From the NCBI GenBank assembly GCA_947561585.1, contig CANNZV010002328.1, positions 1 through 64,000 on the forward strand: a stretch of 64,000 bases of DNA, read 5' to 3'. Shown here in pieces: positions 33,782 to 46,937 of this stretch. Under the pieces are notes generated by a model. It was not told the origin of the DNA. It did not search any database and saw only the letters and a list, made by a program, of their open reading frames with translations. This DNA is from Caprella mutica (Eukaryota > Arthropoda > Malacostraca > Amphipoda > Caprellidae). How positions within the stretch are numbered: position 1 is the stretch's first letter; every line of letters begins with the position of its first letter. The position numbers and the translations under genes were made by a program.

Positions 33782-34132
33782 AACAAAATATCTTCTAAGT
33801 TTTGCCTTAAAAAAACCAACCCGTTAGTGAACACTCAGAAAATGTGATATTTCTGCTTAAACAATGACGCAGAAAGATTATGACTCTCCAAATTGAGATA
33901 TGATCATAATATATGAAAAAATAGAAGTTACTGCCCACTGTCTATCCACAGCTATCTTGTAAATGTAAGATAGATGGTAGTGAATCTTGGTTGGCTTCAA
34001 CTACAACTTATTTCACCACAGCTCTTTCTCTTGCTTCAATTAGTGTACAGGCACTAAATTAGTGTTCCTCTTGCTACTCCCGATTCCAAGGTACTCATCC
34101 CGCAAAGACAAGAGGGCATCCACAGTCAGTAC
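33782..34132 (-). other. 5' leader of BEL/Pao element 1
   Basis: Untranslated leader between the 5' LTR and the Gag ATG, about 350 bases. The primer-binding site should start next to 34132; the minus strand there reads GTACTGACTGTGGATGCC, which I could not match confidently to a specific tRNA. Confidence 0.6.
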
Positions 34133-34940
34133 TATACAATGCGGGAGGAGAATCCAAACGTGTGACCATGAACAGAGCTTTATTCAAAGAATGTAACAGC
34201 GCGGTACTGAAATATAAAAAAAAGATTCTTAAAACTCTGAACAATAAAATTTACCTAATTAAACTTTACACATATTGGTATCAGAACAAACTAAAACTTT
34301 ATTACATCAGTTAAAAATGGACAAATTCACCACGCCATGATAAATATAAAATATCTCTGCTAACAGTTAAAATATACAAATAGTAGCACATATTCCCAAA
34401 TTAATCAGTAGTGGGATTTAGGTCAGTGAGCTCAATCACCGTCACCTCTTACATCATTAAACTACTTGTTACTATCCGCAATAGATTCACTACTTCTCAC
34501 CTGACTGTTTTGGATTCGTGTTTATTACACGGTGATAAAGTTTCTCCCAGCACTGCAATAGCCCTTCTCCACTCCTTGTAACTTAAGAACTTTTACTAGC
34601 AAAACTAATTTCAAACCGTCTCAAATAATCTAAACTAATGATCTCCAATCTGAATAATTCAGGCACCAATCTAAAATAAGGCATAGACTGAATAAATCAA
34701 TCACAAAGGAACGACAGTACTAAATAAGGAATTGCTTCCTTCACCCACAAATTAAGGAGGCTGAAGGAAGCGAACACCTGCTAACTTACGCACCATTCAA
34801 AACACACTAACTATATTCTACCTACATTCTACTGCCCTACCTATCTCTCACACTGAACAATATTCGATTGAACACTATTTCAATATATGTCTCCCTCTGG
34901 TGGAGGAGTTTGTAAACTTAAATCATGAATGCATTTAATA
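34133..34940 (-). repeat. 5' LTR of BEL/Pao element 1
   Basis: 808 bases, nearly identical to the LTR at 27042-27850, followed by the GTAAT target duplication. Confidence 0.85.
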
Positions 34941-35155
34941 GTAATTAAATATTGTAAAGAATTGTTGAAGTTATAAAATTTGTTATCTATTTTTATATTG
35001 GTTATTATATAATAGTATTCATTATCAAAACGAATCATACATATAATAAATGAGTAGAATGTCATGTGCCTGTTAAACACTATCTCTCTGTTCATTTGAT
35101 ATTATATGAAAAATACTTAGTACATATTCTATAATTATGTAGCATATAGAATCAG

Positions 35156-36347
35156 TCCATCAATCTCCTGCACCCTCTGGAGATATCTGTGGAGAGCGCA
35201 CCAAAACTTTCGACGGGATCAGCTGTACCTGAGAAGGACCGTCGAAGAACTTCTAAGCGACTGGCCGCGAAGAAGAAAGCAATTAGGAATTACTTTTTTG
35301 TGTGGTGGGGAGTGTATAAAAAAGAACTCCTTACCATTTGTATTATATTAATTAGGCATAAATTGTTTTCATTATTTAATGAGAACTATTCATTTATTTA
35401 TACAATTGTATAATATTATAATATTCATTACGTGTTATATCACCACTAGATGGCTCTCTTTACCAAATTTAACCTTATATAAGATGTGCACAGCGTGCTA
35501 CAAAATCAGTATCTACCCAACTCTCGAACTGTTTAATTCGTTTGAAGTTGTGTCTTGTCTAATTTGATTAACTAACTTACACGTTGTACATATAAATTGT
35601 ACATCGTTAATGTTCGGAAATATTGAAAGCTTAATTCCTATCCTTTTCATGTTCGAACATTTCTCTTAATAGTACAGTAGTACGCCGTTATTTCGTGAGC
35701 TTTGCTCCATTTCATTCTTCTCAATAATTAGAGTTCCCTACTCTATAAAACTTAAAACTGTTAGTCAATTCAATATAAATTTGTTTTGACTCTTGAAATA
35801 AGCTTTAAAATCCTTAATGGTAAAAATTTCAAGGTAGTATACTTTGTTATAATAATTGCTATATTGAATTTATATAGAGCTATCTGGTGGTGGTAACACT
35901 AACTATTTACTTTCATATTCTTTAGAATAAAACCCCTGTGCAGTGTGCATAAACCCGAACGGAAATTACCTTCGGTATACAATCCGAAACTCTCCTAATT
36001 CCTTTCCTGAAATCTCCTGTTACCTTAACCGGTATCCCATGCTAATGTTGTGCTACATTTTGTAAGGTACTAACTCTAGTCAGTCGCATGAATTTGATGG
36101 TGATAAAAACAAATGCTATTTAGGATTGCCAAGCTTCATTTCTAACTTAATTTGTATATTTCAGAATAACTACAAATAAAGATCTGCGCTTCTTGTTTTA
36201 AAATTTATGTCATTATACTTTGAAACCTAATTTGTTCATCTAAATTCTAACATATTTAATTCTTGAAATTTTCTTATTGGTTTTACCACCATCAAATTCT
36301 TGCAACAATGTCTGGCTCAGAGTTAGAGACCGAAACTAAGTATGTAA
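35156..36347 (+). repeat. Left terminal direct repeat of BEL/Pao element 2 (LTR plus pol tail and gag start)
   Basis: It contains the pol tail (35156-35298), a probable LTR start TGTGTGGTGGGGAG at 35299 with TATAAA close behind (about 35,315), AATAAA near 35,926, a TATTTCAG splice-acceptor-like site near 36,160, and the first 40 bases of gag from ATG 36308. The exact LTR 3' limit is not clear to me. Confidence 0.7.
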
Positions 36348-39300
36348 ATACTAAATCTAAACTTGTAACTAAGCGTGCTGTGCTTAAACGCCGTATTACT
36401 ATTTCTTTCAATAATTATGATCCTGATATGGATTATTCCACCTTTAAAAATATTATTAAAGGTTACCTAGATGAAATCAAGGAGTACGACGATCAAATTA
36501 CCTCACTAATATTAGAGTCCACAGGTTATAGCGACTTGTTTTCAGATGACACAGATAAAGAGTTGGAGAATCAATCCAAATATACTCTTTCTGTTCAAGC
36601 CAGACTGAATAGACTAGCTAGTAAAGATGGAGATGAGGAGCAAAGCGCCAAACTTCCAGTTAGTGAGTTAAAATTGCCTGAACTCAAATGTACTAGTTTT
36701 TCAGGTGAAGGCTCCTCTCATTTAGATTACCATGCTTTCATTACTCAGTTTAGGAATGTAATTGATCAACGTCGTTTGTCTAATATTTCTAAATTCACTT
36801 ATTTGAGATCTTACTTGAGTGGCTATGCCCTTAAATTAGTTCGGCATCTTCAATTATCAAATGATAATTATACAGTAGCTCTTGAATTGCTAAATGGCGA
36901 ATTTCTTAACCCTAACGCTATAATCAATGATCTCTATGCTAAATTGTTAAAATTGAAACCTAAATCTGATCCTAGTCTTCTTGAAACTAAGCTGTTTATA
37001 AACGAAGTTAGGTGCATAATTAGTGATTTGAAAAACTATGATATTAACCTACTTGAGGAACATAGTGCAAACACTTTGATTAGCCATATCATTTTCAATA
37101 AATTACCTAATGTTTTCAAGCAGGAATTAGTTAGGAAATTAGATAATAATTTCCCTACAATGCAAAATATTTTTGACAACTACTCGGGTATTATCACTAC
37201 TCTCAATTTATATTTAGGTTCCTCTAGAAATGTAAAATTCAATGATAACCCATCTCATTCAAATTTCAAACACGTTATTAGAGCTACTTTTTTAAATTCT
37301 GAATTGCCTAGAAATTCTAACCCTAACAATTTTGATGGTAAACCAAAAAACTTCTTTTGTAAGTTTTGTAATGCTAGCGGTCATTGTATGTCTAGATGCA
37401 GTAAGTATTCTAAATTTCACGATAGAAGAGCTAGATGCGATGAATTGAATATTTGTTCAAAATGTACGAGCTCTAAACATAATTCCCATAATTGTAAAAA
37501 TTCCCTTGATTTTTCTTGTTCTAATTGTAAGTCCTTTAATCATATTTCAGCATTGTGTCCAAACAATGTGAGTAAAGTAAACACTAACTTTTGTTTAAAT
37601 GCTTCATCTGACTCTGGTAAAACTTTCATTTTACCTACTCTTTGTGTTACTGTAGGGTCAGGTCAATTCAAAACTAGGGTGCGTTTCTTAGTAGACACAG
37701 GTAGTCAGCGTTCTTACGTCTCTGATAAAGTACTTAGTAGGTTAAATTTCCATTGCAAAAATGAGACTAAGTTACTTATAAATACTTTCTTAGACTCTGA
37801 CTTTAAAACCTTTGGTGAAACGTACCTTAATGTTGATTTTGGTGACCGTAATAAAGATAGTGTTTTTCCTTTCCTAATTAGTAAAGATGTAGAGCTTTCA
37901 TATTCTGTCGATGGCTTAAAGTTAGCTCATAGTAATGTCTCTAAACAATTAAAACTAGCTGAACAATTCAATTCTGACGAGGTTAAACTCGAAGGTTTGC
38001 TAGGCATTGATGCAATTCAATTGCTTAGTGGTTACAAACTAGTGCCTTGTTTGAAGGGTCAAGCTTTAGAATTTTCATCTGGTTTAGTACCGATAGGTAA
38101 TGTTGACAGTTTTCTAAATCAGAATCAATTGAATGCTAAGTACAAAGTGAAACGGTCTGACAAATCTCCGCAGACTGTAAGTAGTTCTCTTGTTAACTTT
38201 TTAATTAACCCTGTGTCAACTAAGTTCGATCCAATTGGATCTGTAATTAATGATAGTTTAGTTGATAGCAAATTAGACGATATGTTTAATTTAAATTCCT
38301 TAGGCATTAGAGAAACTGTTACTGAGTATGATCAGTATCACATTGATAAATTTGATAGTAAAATTGAATTTAATAATGGTAACTATGAGGTTTCCCTACC
38401 TTGGACTGACAAAATTTCAGATGTTAAATCTAATTTTCACATTGCTAAATCCGTACTCGATAGAGTATTAGTTAACTTGAACGAAAATAAATTGTATGAT
38501 AAATACAACGCTGTATTAAAGCAGCAACTCGATGATGACATCATCGAACAAATTCCTTTGAGCGATGTTGATCAAAAGGTGTGGATACCTCATAGACATG
38601 TAATTAAAAACGATGATAATGTAACTACTAAGCTTCGTATTGTATTAAATTGTAGTTTGAAAGTAAAGGATTCTCCTTCCTTAAATGAGTCCGCATACCC
38701 TGGTGTGGATTTGCTTTCAAATTTGTTAGAGCTTCTGATTAAAATTCGAAATAATAAATACCTAGTCATTTCGGATATAAAACAAGCTTTCTTGATGATT
38801 AAATTGAAGGAGAATTTTGATAGGAATAAATTTTGTATTTTGTGGAGGAATGAAGCAGGTGAACTTATTGCTTATCGTTACAAAACAATTGTATTTGGGT
38901 ACGCAAGCTCGCCCTTCATTTTACTACATGTCATTAAACATCACGTAGCTAAATACGAGCCTGATGAGTGCTCTTATATTTTGAATAATAATTTGTATGA
39001 AGACAATCTCTTCTTCACTGGAAATGATATTAGTTCTTTAACTGAACTTTATCATGAAACTTCTAAGAGAATGCACGAGGGCGGATTTAACTTACGCTCT
39101 TGGGCTACAAATTGTGCACCTTTGAAGAAGTTATTTGATATTAATGGTGATTCTGTTTCTCATTCATCAGAATACGAGAAAGTATTAGGATATAGATTTC
39201 ATGTTGCTTCTGATAGTCTGTCTCTCCCTCCTTATGACCAAGCTTCTAATTCTATTGTTACTAAGCGTTCGGTTCTCTCAGGTATTGCGCAGATTTTCGA

Positions 39301-41667
39301 TCCACTTGGACTAGTTTTGCCCGTCCTTGTTAGAGGCAAAATTTTGCTGCAGGACCTTTGGAAGGACAAATTGGACTGGGACGAACCTGTGAACAAAGAC
39401 TACAGTAAACGATGGAATTCTATCCAGTCTGATTTTTCTCGGTTGCATGATATTTCCTTTGATAGGCAGGTTTACGATGGTGATTGTGAACTGTTTATTT
39501 TTTGTGATTCCTCTAAATCTGTATATGGTTTTTCATGTTATTGTAAAGGTGAAATCCATGGCGTCACTAAATCTAGTTTGTTATTTGCCAAAGCTAAAAA
39601 TGCTCCAACAAAAAGTAAATCTATTCCCACATTAGAGTTATTGTCTGTATTTTTGGCCATGAAATGTTTGCCAACTATTTTAAATTCTATGCAAAGTAAA
39701 GTTAAAAATGTAACCATATGTATCGACGCACAAATTGTTCTCTCCTGGATCCTCACAAAGAATGTGAAGTCAAAGAACATTTTTGCGAAGAATAGAGTAA
39801 AGGATATAACTTCCTTTAGGGACGAATATTTCGATAAATTTAATTTACAATGTAAATTTAAGTATGTCCCCACAGCAGAAAATCCCGCAGATTTGTTGAC
39901 ACGTGGAATGTCTGTACGAGAGTTCCGGACAAAGATGAAGTTCTGGCAGAGCGGTCCCGCGTTTCTGCTCCGTCAATCTGACACTTCGTGGCCTGATGAC
40001 TCGCTGGGATGTTTGTCACAGAAGAGCAGAATTTTGACTAGGACTGCGGTGGTCTCTTCGCCGGAACCCGTCTTGCCATTAGATAAGTATTCTGATGTAA
40101 ACAAACTCTTGCGAGTAACTTCTCTAATTTATCGTTTCATTTGTAAATTGCGTAAGCAAGCCTCTAGCATTGAGGATTGCCATGAGAAAGCTAAAGTCTA
40201 CTGGATCAAATACGAGCAAGCAAATCATTTTGAATCTGATCTAAAATTTCTTAAATCTCCTTGCGATAGTCAGATCCCCAATCGTGTAACTAATTTGAAT
40301 TTGTATTTAGATTGTAATGATATTATCAGGTCTAAGGGTCGTTATGATCGTTGTCTAGAAATGTCTTATGATAGATGCAATCCTGTGTTATTACCTAAAC
40401 ATAGTATGTTCACTAAATTGATTATTCTTTATGCTCATGAAGATTGTAAACATTTAGGTGTACCATCAACTATTAATAAAGTTCGTAAAATGGGTTATTG
40501 GATTCCTCAAATCCGTAATCTAGTTAAAAATTACCTTTCTAAATGCATAGTTTGTAAGAAGATAAATAAATTTGCTTTCAAATACCCTAAATTAACAGAT
40601 TTCAACAAAGATAAAGTAAATTTTCACAGACCATTCAATCATACAGGCATCGACTTCACTGGTCATGTTTATGTTAAATTAGGCGATAAATTAACAAAAA
40701 TGTACCTACTTGTTTTCACGTGTTTAAATATTAGAGCCATACACATAGAACTGTTACCTTCAATGACCTGTAAAGACTTTCTTCTTGCATTTACTAGATT
40801 CTGTAATATGTATGGTATACCAAATTCCATATATAGCGATAATGCTTCTACCTTCCTACAGGCTATGGGTATACTTTCCAATAGTCATATTGATAACGAT
40901 TTTTCTTCATACTTGATTAAAAATTCCATTAAGCATGTCCGAATTCCTTTATACTCGGCAAGGGTAGGTAGCGCTTGGGAGCGTATGATTCGCACCATTA
41001 AATCATGCTTGTATAAAACTTTAGGTCGCAAGCATCATGAATATTTCAATTTGTTAACTGTACTATCAGATATTATTAATTCTATTAATTCTAGGCCTCT
41101 TACTTATTTAGACTCTACCGATCTCAGTGTTTTAACCCCTAATTGTTTCATCAAATCAGATTCTGGTAGATCCGTCTTGTTCGGGCATACGGGTGGGACT
41201 GAGCTGTCTGTACCTAACCGAAAGGACCTTGTCAAGGCGCTAGAGCTACGAGAAGAGATGTTCGGCCGCTTCAAGGACATGTGGTATGACGAATATCTCC
41301 CGTCATTAAGAGATCTTCGCGGGACTTGTACCAAAAGGATTGGGAAAACGTCATTAAAATGGATGATGTAGTCCTTATCTCTTCAAGCATCAAGCCACGG
41401 TCACATTGGCAGCTGGGTCGAGTCGTAGCATTGAGTCCTTCTGGAGACGGAAAAGTGCGGTCCGTAACTTTGAAGAAAGCTGACGGTACGGATGGTGTCT
41501 ATTCCATCAATCTCCTGCACCCTCTGGAGATATCTGTGGAGAGCGCACCAAAACTTTCGACGGGATCAGCTGTACCTGAGAAGGACCGTCGAAGAATTTC
41601 TAAGCGACTGGCCGCGAAGAAGAAAGCAATTAGGAATTACTTTTTTTGTGTGGTGGGGAGTGTATAA
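36308..41667 (+). pseudogene. BEL/Pao Gag-Pol polyprotein 2, one frameshift in the integrase C-terminus
   Basis: I prefer ATG 36308 (MSGSELETETKYV) over an in-frame ATG 45 bases upstream because the latter lies in leader sequence. Order: Gag; zinc knuckles about 350-425 (CKFCNASGHCMSRC, CSKCTSSKHNSHNC, CSNCKSFNHISALC); protease FLVDTGSQRSYVS (about 463); reverse transcriptase with VISDIKQAFLMIKL and NNLYEDNLFFTG (about 897); RNase H (IFCDSSKSVYG, IPTLELLSVF, CIDAQIVLSW); integrase with HHCC zinc site and acidic residues in GIDFTGHV, YSDNASTF and GSAWERMIR. The usual YVDD reads YEDN. The frame closes at 41371 after a one-base indel near 41,322; the alternative frame from about 41,326 gives the C-terminal DNA-binding end (DDVVLISSSIKPRSHWQLGR) to 41667, inside the LTR start. 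Confidence 0.87.
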
Positions 41668-42695
41668 AAAAGAACTCCTTACCATTTGTATTATATTAAT
41701 TAGGCATAAATTGTTTTCATTATTTAATGAGAACTATTCATTTATTTATACAATTGTATAATATTATAATATTCATTACGTGTTATATCACCACTAGATG
41801 GCTCTCTTTACCAAATTTAACCTTATATAAGATGTGCACAGCGTGCTACAAAATCAGTATCTACCCAACTCTCGAACTGTTTAATTCGTTTGAAGTTGTG
41901 TCTTGTCTAATTTGATTAACTAACTTACACGTTGTACATATAAATTGTACATCGTTAATGTTCGGAAATATTGAAAGCTTAATTCCTATCCTTTTCATGT
42001 TCGAACATTTCTCTTAATAGTACAGTAGTACGCCGTTATTTCGTGAGCTTTGCTCCATTTCATTCTTCTCAATAATTAGAGTTCCCTACTCTATAAAACT
42101 TAAAACTGTTAGTCAATTCAATATAAATTTGTTTTGACTCTTGAAATAAGCTTTAAAATCCTTAATGGTAAAAATTTCAAGGTAGTATACTTTGTTATAA
42201 TAATTGCTATATTGAATTTATATAGAGCTATCTGGTGGTGGTAACACTAACTATTTACTTTCATATTCTTTAGAATAAAACCCCTGTGCAGTGTGCATAA
42301 ACCCGAACGGAAATTACCTACGGTATACAATCCGAAACTCTCCTAATTCCTTTCCTGAAATCTCCTGTTACCTTAACCGGTATCCCATGCTAATGTTGTG
42401 CTACATTTTGTAAGGTACTAACTCTAGTCAGTCGCATGAATTTGATGGTGATAAAAACAAATGCTATTTAGGATTGCCAAGCTTCATTTCTAACTTAATT
42501 TGTATATTTCAGAATAACTACAAATAAAGATCTGCGCTTCTTGTTTTAAAATTTATGTCATTATACTTTGAAACCTAATTTGTTCATCTAAATTCTAACA
42601 TATTTAATTCTTGAAATTTTCTTATTGGTTTTACCACCATCAAATTCTTGCAACAATGTCTGGCTCAGAGTTAGAGACCGAAACTAAGTATGTAA
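41503..42695 (+). repeat. Right terminal direct repeat of BEL/Pao element 2
   Basis: 1,193 bases, nearly identical to the left repeat; differences include one T in a T-run near 41,640. It ends at a gag-derived ...AAGTATGTAA, followed directly by non-element TAAAAATAAATACAC. Confidence 0.8.
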
Positions 42696-42712
42696 TAAAA
42701 ATAAATACACTT

Positions 42713-45700
42713 CATAAATACACTTCTGATAAATACACTTCATTTTTATCTTTGATGAGTTTTTCAAAGTAATCTTCATATATTTATATATAAATGAAAA
42801 TCATTTTGCAACTCTCTGCGTTAAATGATCATTATGTAGTTTGTCGTACCCGCTAGTTTTTATTAATTCACACTTTATGGTTCTTGGAACTTTCAATCTC
42901 GTTATATATGATTTTATTAAAGAACAATAATAGAAAAAATTGAAATTATGGATACTAAAATGTTTAGTTTATTTATTAAAAGAGGATACCATCATTAACC
43001 GTTGTAAAATGAAACGTAACATTAGTAATTTTGACATGTTTTGACATTTATTTAACATGAGATTTGACCGGATACAACAAACTACATAACGGCTACTTAA
43101 TATAAATGATGATATTAATCTATAATAAATGATAATATATACATTTAATATGAAAAATATATGTATGAAGATTACATTGAAAAATTCAACAAAGATGATA
43201 AGAAATAAATGATTAGTTTGATACTTCCAACATAATAAAATGTTTTTTTTTACTCTAGTTACCTTGACAGTTTGCGGAAGGTTATATTTTAGGCGGCATT
43301 TATTTTGTTATTTATTTATCATCTAGTTATTCGCATAACTCTAGAAGTTTTCGATCAAATTACTTGGAATTTTGTGGGACGATTGGTCCTTATCCAGGTA
43401 TCAGTTTATTAGATTTTTGGAATGATCAGGTCAAATTTGAAGATAAAGGTTATCTATAACTCAAAAAGTATTCAACCAAATTACCCAAATTTGGTGGAAC
43501 GAAAGGTATTACCCAGGAATTGTTTGATTATATTATGGGAGAGAGCAGGTAAAGGTCAAGGTCATTTATAACTCAAGAGAAATTATTGGATGATTAAGGA
43601 TACATGTGGTGGCGAAGGAATGCGCTCTACGAGTGCACGTCATCTAGTGTGATGTACTGCACACTTCATGATTGTTTAATGACCTGGCATGGGGATTCGG
43701 AAGCCGGCACACCATTTATAAAAACATAATAAATAATAAATATTATAGTGACTAGTTGATACCCGTGCAAAATATACGGTAACGTGCATATATTTATATA
43801 TTATTCAATATTTAAAGACATTACTTATTGTTTTTAGTAATACACATCCTATTTTCCATTATATTTCACATTAATTAGGTACCAGTGAATCGTAATTTTT
43901 TGTCCCGTGACGTCATCAATTTGTAGAATGATATCGTATAAATCATATTGATTATTATATAAGATAGTATATAAATAACTTCAAATTGAAAGAAAATTAA
44001 ACATTATTTCAATAATCAAATTATGAATAGTAAAATATGTACCTACATCGATCAGTTCAATGATTGAAATAGAAGAAATAGAATCCCCATATAACAGCTG
44101 ATATTCCATTCATTTAAATTAATTAATAAAATAATGTAAAATACTGAAATTCGTTATTATTTGACTAAATATATTCTAAATATCATTTATTTTGAATATT
44201 TATTAACATTCACACCCGTAAATATTGATATTAAAATTAATAATTATATTTTCAACCATGCAAAATATGTCATTTATTTTCGTGAGATAAAATGATAACC
44301 AGTGTAGAATAATATTTTTCATTTTCTATTTTTTTTTTTTTGCAATTAGATTTATGCAAATTTTGTTTTTTTCATTTATTACCTTTGCAGAATGCGGGAA
44401 GGTCATATTTTAGCCATCGCTTTTATTTATTTTTTTATTTATCTTCTTGTTATTCGCTTAACTGAAAAAGTGTTCAACCAAATGGCCTGAAATTTGGTAA
44501 AACGATTGGTCCATGTCCAGTGACCTGCTGCTAGATTTTTGGGAGTGACCCGATCAAAGGTCAAGGTCATGGTTATTTATATTTCAAAAACTTTTGAACC
44601 ATATTGCATGAAACTTGGTGGGACGATTGGTCAAAATGCAGGAACCATTTTGTTAGATTTTGGGAGCGATCGGGTCAAAGGTCGAAGATGAAAGTTAAGG
44701 CCATTTGTAACTCAATAACCAAAGGAGTATTCAACCAAATTGTCTGAAATTTAATGGTACAATTGGTCAATGTCCAGGAACCATCTGTTAGAATTTTGGG
44801 AACGATCCATTTGAATGTCAAGGTCATTTATAACTCTATAACTCAAAAAGTATTGAACTAAATTACACGAAACTTGATGGGACGATTGTTTATTATCCAG
44901 TTAGCAGTAAATTAAATTTTGAGACGGATCAGGTCAAAACTGTAGCGAAGGTATGCGCTCTACCGAGTGGACATATCCTAGTTTTGTATGTTACCATGTA
45001 TGTATATTTAGCGATTTGAATTAAATCCCTATGTATTCCATAATAAATTAAAATTCAAAAAATTCAAAAACAGGTTCGAATTTAGTAAAACAAATCAATA
45101 GCGTTCTGTAGGACCATAGGCCATAGGTTTCCAGAAAAATATCCTGGAAAGTATGTCGAATTCAAGTGTGAATAATTCAATAAACCGTTTGAATTTCTAA
45201 AAATCCTTTTAACAAGTTAAATTCGACACCACTTTCTAAAAAGTTGTAAATTTTCAAGTCTCTGGGTCTAACCGTTTATGAGTAATATTGCTCCAAGTAA
45301 CACACACACAGACAGACAGACACACAGACCGATCTAACGTATTATATAATATAGATTTTTAATATTTAAGGACTTTACTTATTGTGTTTGTTCATACATA
45401 TTACACATCCCATTTTCCATTACATTTCATAAGAATTAAGTACCAGCAAAGAGTAATTTTCCGTCACGTGACGTCATCAATTTGTGTAGGATACTGTCGT
45501 ATACATCATGAATCATTATATAAAATAGCTGAATTAAAATGATTTCTCGAAATTCAAACAGGTATTCGAATTATCAACACTTGATTTATAATGGGATACA
45601 TAGGAATTAATTCGACATACTTTCCAGGATATTTTCTGAGACTATCCAACAGAATGGGCTGAGATTTTCTGGAAACATTCGGCCTATGGTCCTACAGAAC

Positions 45701-46794
45701 GCTATTGATTTGTCTAACGAAATTCGAACAGGTTTTTGAATTATTCGAATTTTAAGTTTTAATGGAATGCATAGAGATTTAATTCAAATCGCTAAATACA
45801 AGGGTAACATACGAAATAAAAAAAAAAAAAAAATGTTACAATAATCGAATCGAAAAAATATCTACAATATGTAAAAATCGCCTACAAAAATAACTACATT
45901 AACTGTTTTCCGAAATTCAAAGTACTTTTCAAGATATGACGAAAAATAGAAAATAAAAAATATAATCCTACGCTGGTTATCATTTTTCCTCACGAAAATA
46001 AATGATATATTTTGCACCGTGCACGATTGAAAATATTATAATTACTTTTAATATTGATAATGATGAGTGGGAATATGAATAAATATTCGAAATAAATTAT
46101 ATTTATTTTAAAATTATAACGAATTTTGAATAATTACATTAATTAATTTAAGTTAATGTAATATCAGCTGATAGCTATATATGGGGATTTTATTCATTTT
46201 ATTTTAAGTATTTAACTGATCGATGTAGCCAATTGTTTTAAATTTTCATAATGTGATTATTTGGATGTGTTTGTAATTTCTAGTTATTTATAGAGCTTTC
46301 TTATATAATAATTTATGATCTATACGACAGTATTCTACATAGATTTATGACGTCACAGGGCGGAAAATTACTCATTACTGGTACCTAATTCTTATAAAAT
46401 GTAATGGAAAACGGGACATTCAATGTGTATGAACAAACACGATAAGTAATGTACTTAAATAAGAGAATAAAATAAAAATATAGTAATATATGCACGTAAC
46501 CGTGCAATTTGCACGGGTACCCACTAGTAATTAATATAATTATGTAAAATACGTTATTATTCAATTGAATATATTTTAAATATCATTTATTTCGAATATT
46601 TATTCATATTCCCATCCGTCAATATCTAATAAAATAATCCTTGCGCTATTCTCTAATACTGCAAGTGTTTAAAAAGATGATAAACATGAAAAATACAATG
46701 CATAATCCAAATTACAACAGTTGTGAGCACAACTCTCATTCACTTCACCACTGACAGATTCGAGTTAGCTGAAAATATTTTTTTTATTAATATC
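42713..46794. repeat. Repeat block B2
   Basis: Second copy of block B, aligned with 10,076-14,152 with scattered substitutions and small indels. It contains the AGGTCA-rich repeat array (43,330-44,950) and the fold-back element listed separately. No gene is seen in these 4 kb. Confidence 0.8.
43751..46528. repeat. ACTAGT-ended fold-back element, copy in B2
   Basis: Same ends and internal palindromes as the B1 copy: ACTAGTTGATACCCGTGC at 43751 and GCACGGGTACCCACTAGT ending 46528. Length is the same as in B1 (2,778 bases), supporting recent block duplication. Confidence 0.65.
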
Positions 46795-46937
46795 TAGGGA
46801 TGTGACAATATGCAGCATAAGATATGCATAATTTTTGACACGATATGCAGCATATTATATGCCTATTTCTGCATATAATATGCAAAAACTCAATGTGTAT
46901 ACATGCAGAACCAAAATGCATATTGGAAATATGCATA

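Larger units (their letters stand above)
27042..34940 (-). mobile_element. BEL/Pao LTR retrotransposon 1, young full-length copy
   Basis: 7.9 kb with LTRs at 27042-27850 and 34133-34940 and a 5-bp target duplication GTAAT (27037-27041, 34941-34945). The uninterrupted target is visible in A1 near 9,370. LTRs differ by one base in what I compared. A purine run GAGAAGGGA (27860-27852, minus strand) abuts the 3' LTR as the polypurine tract. The coding part is one frame interrupted by a single TAA. Confidence 0.9.
14153..35155. repeat. Segmental duplication copy A2 (expanded by insertions)
   Basis: Second copy of the A segment. Without the insertions it aligns to A1: hAT and Tc1 at 14.15-18.26 kb, EIF1AD copy 2 at 18.64-20.81 kb, TATA and upstream flank at 26.81-27.04 and 34.94-35.16 kb. 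Later insertions are a LINE fragment (16.64-17.99), a Jockey-type LINE (20.81-26.81) and a BEL/Pao element (27.04-34.94). Confidence 0.85.
35156..42695 (+). mobile_element. BEL/Pao LTR retrotransposon 2, atypically integrated
   Basis: Plus-strand element of 7.54 kb with near-identical 1.19-kb direct repeats at both ends (35156-36347 and 41503-42695). The repeats are longer than the LTR: the left one begins with 143 bases of the pol 3' end before TGTGTGGTGG (35299), and the right one extends 40 bases into gag past its ATG (42656). There is no target duplication. Compared with A1, about 500 bases of target (9588-10088) are missing. The right junction carries repeated ATAAATACACTTC filler. This fits end-joining of a concatemer fragment rather than integrase action. 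Confidence 0.8.

Noticed and set aside
39538..39873. Minus-strand frame inside BEL element 2
   Set aside because: Antisense shadow of the RNase H region.
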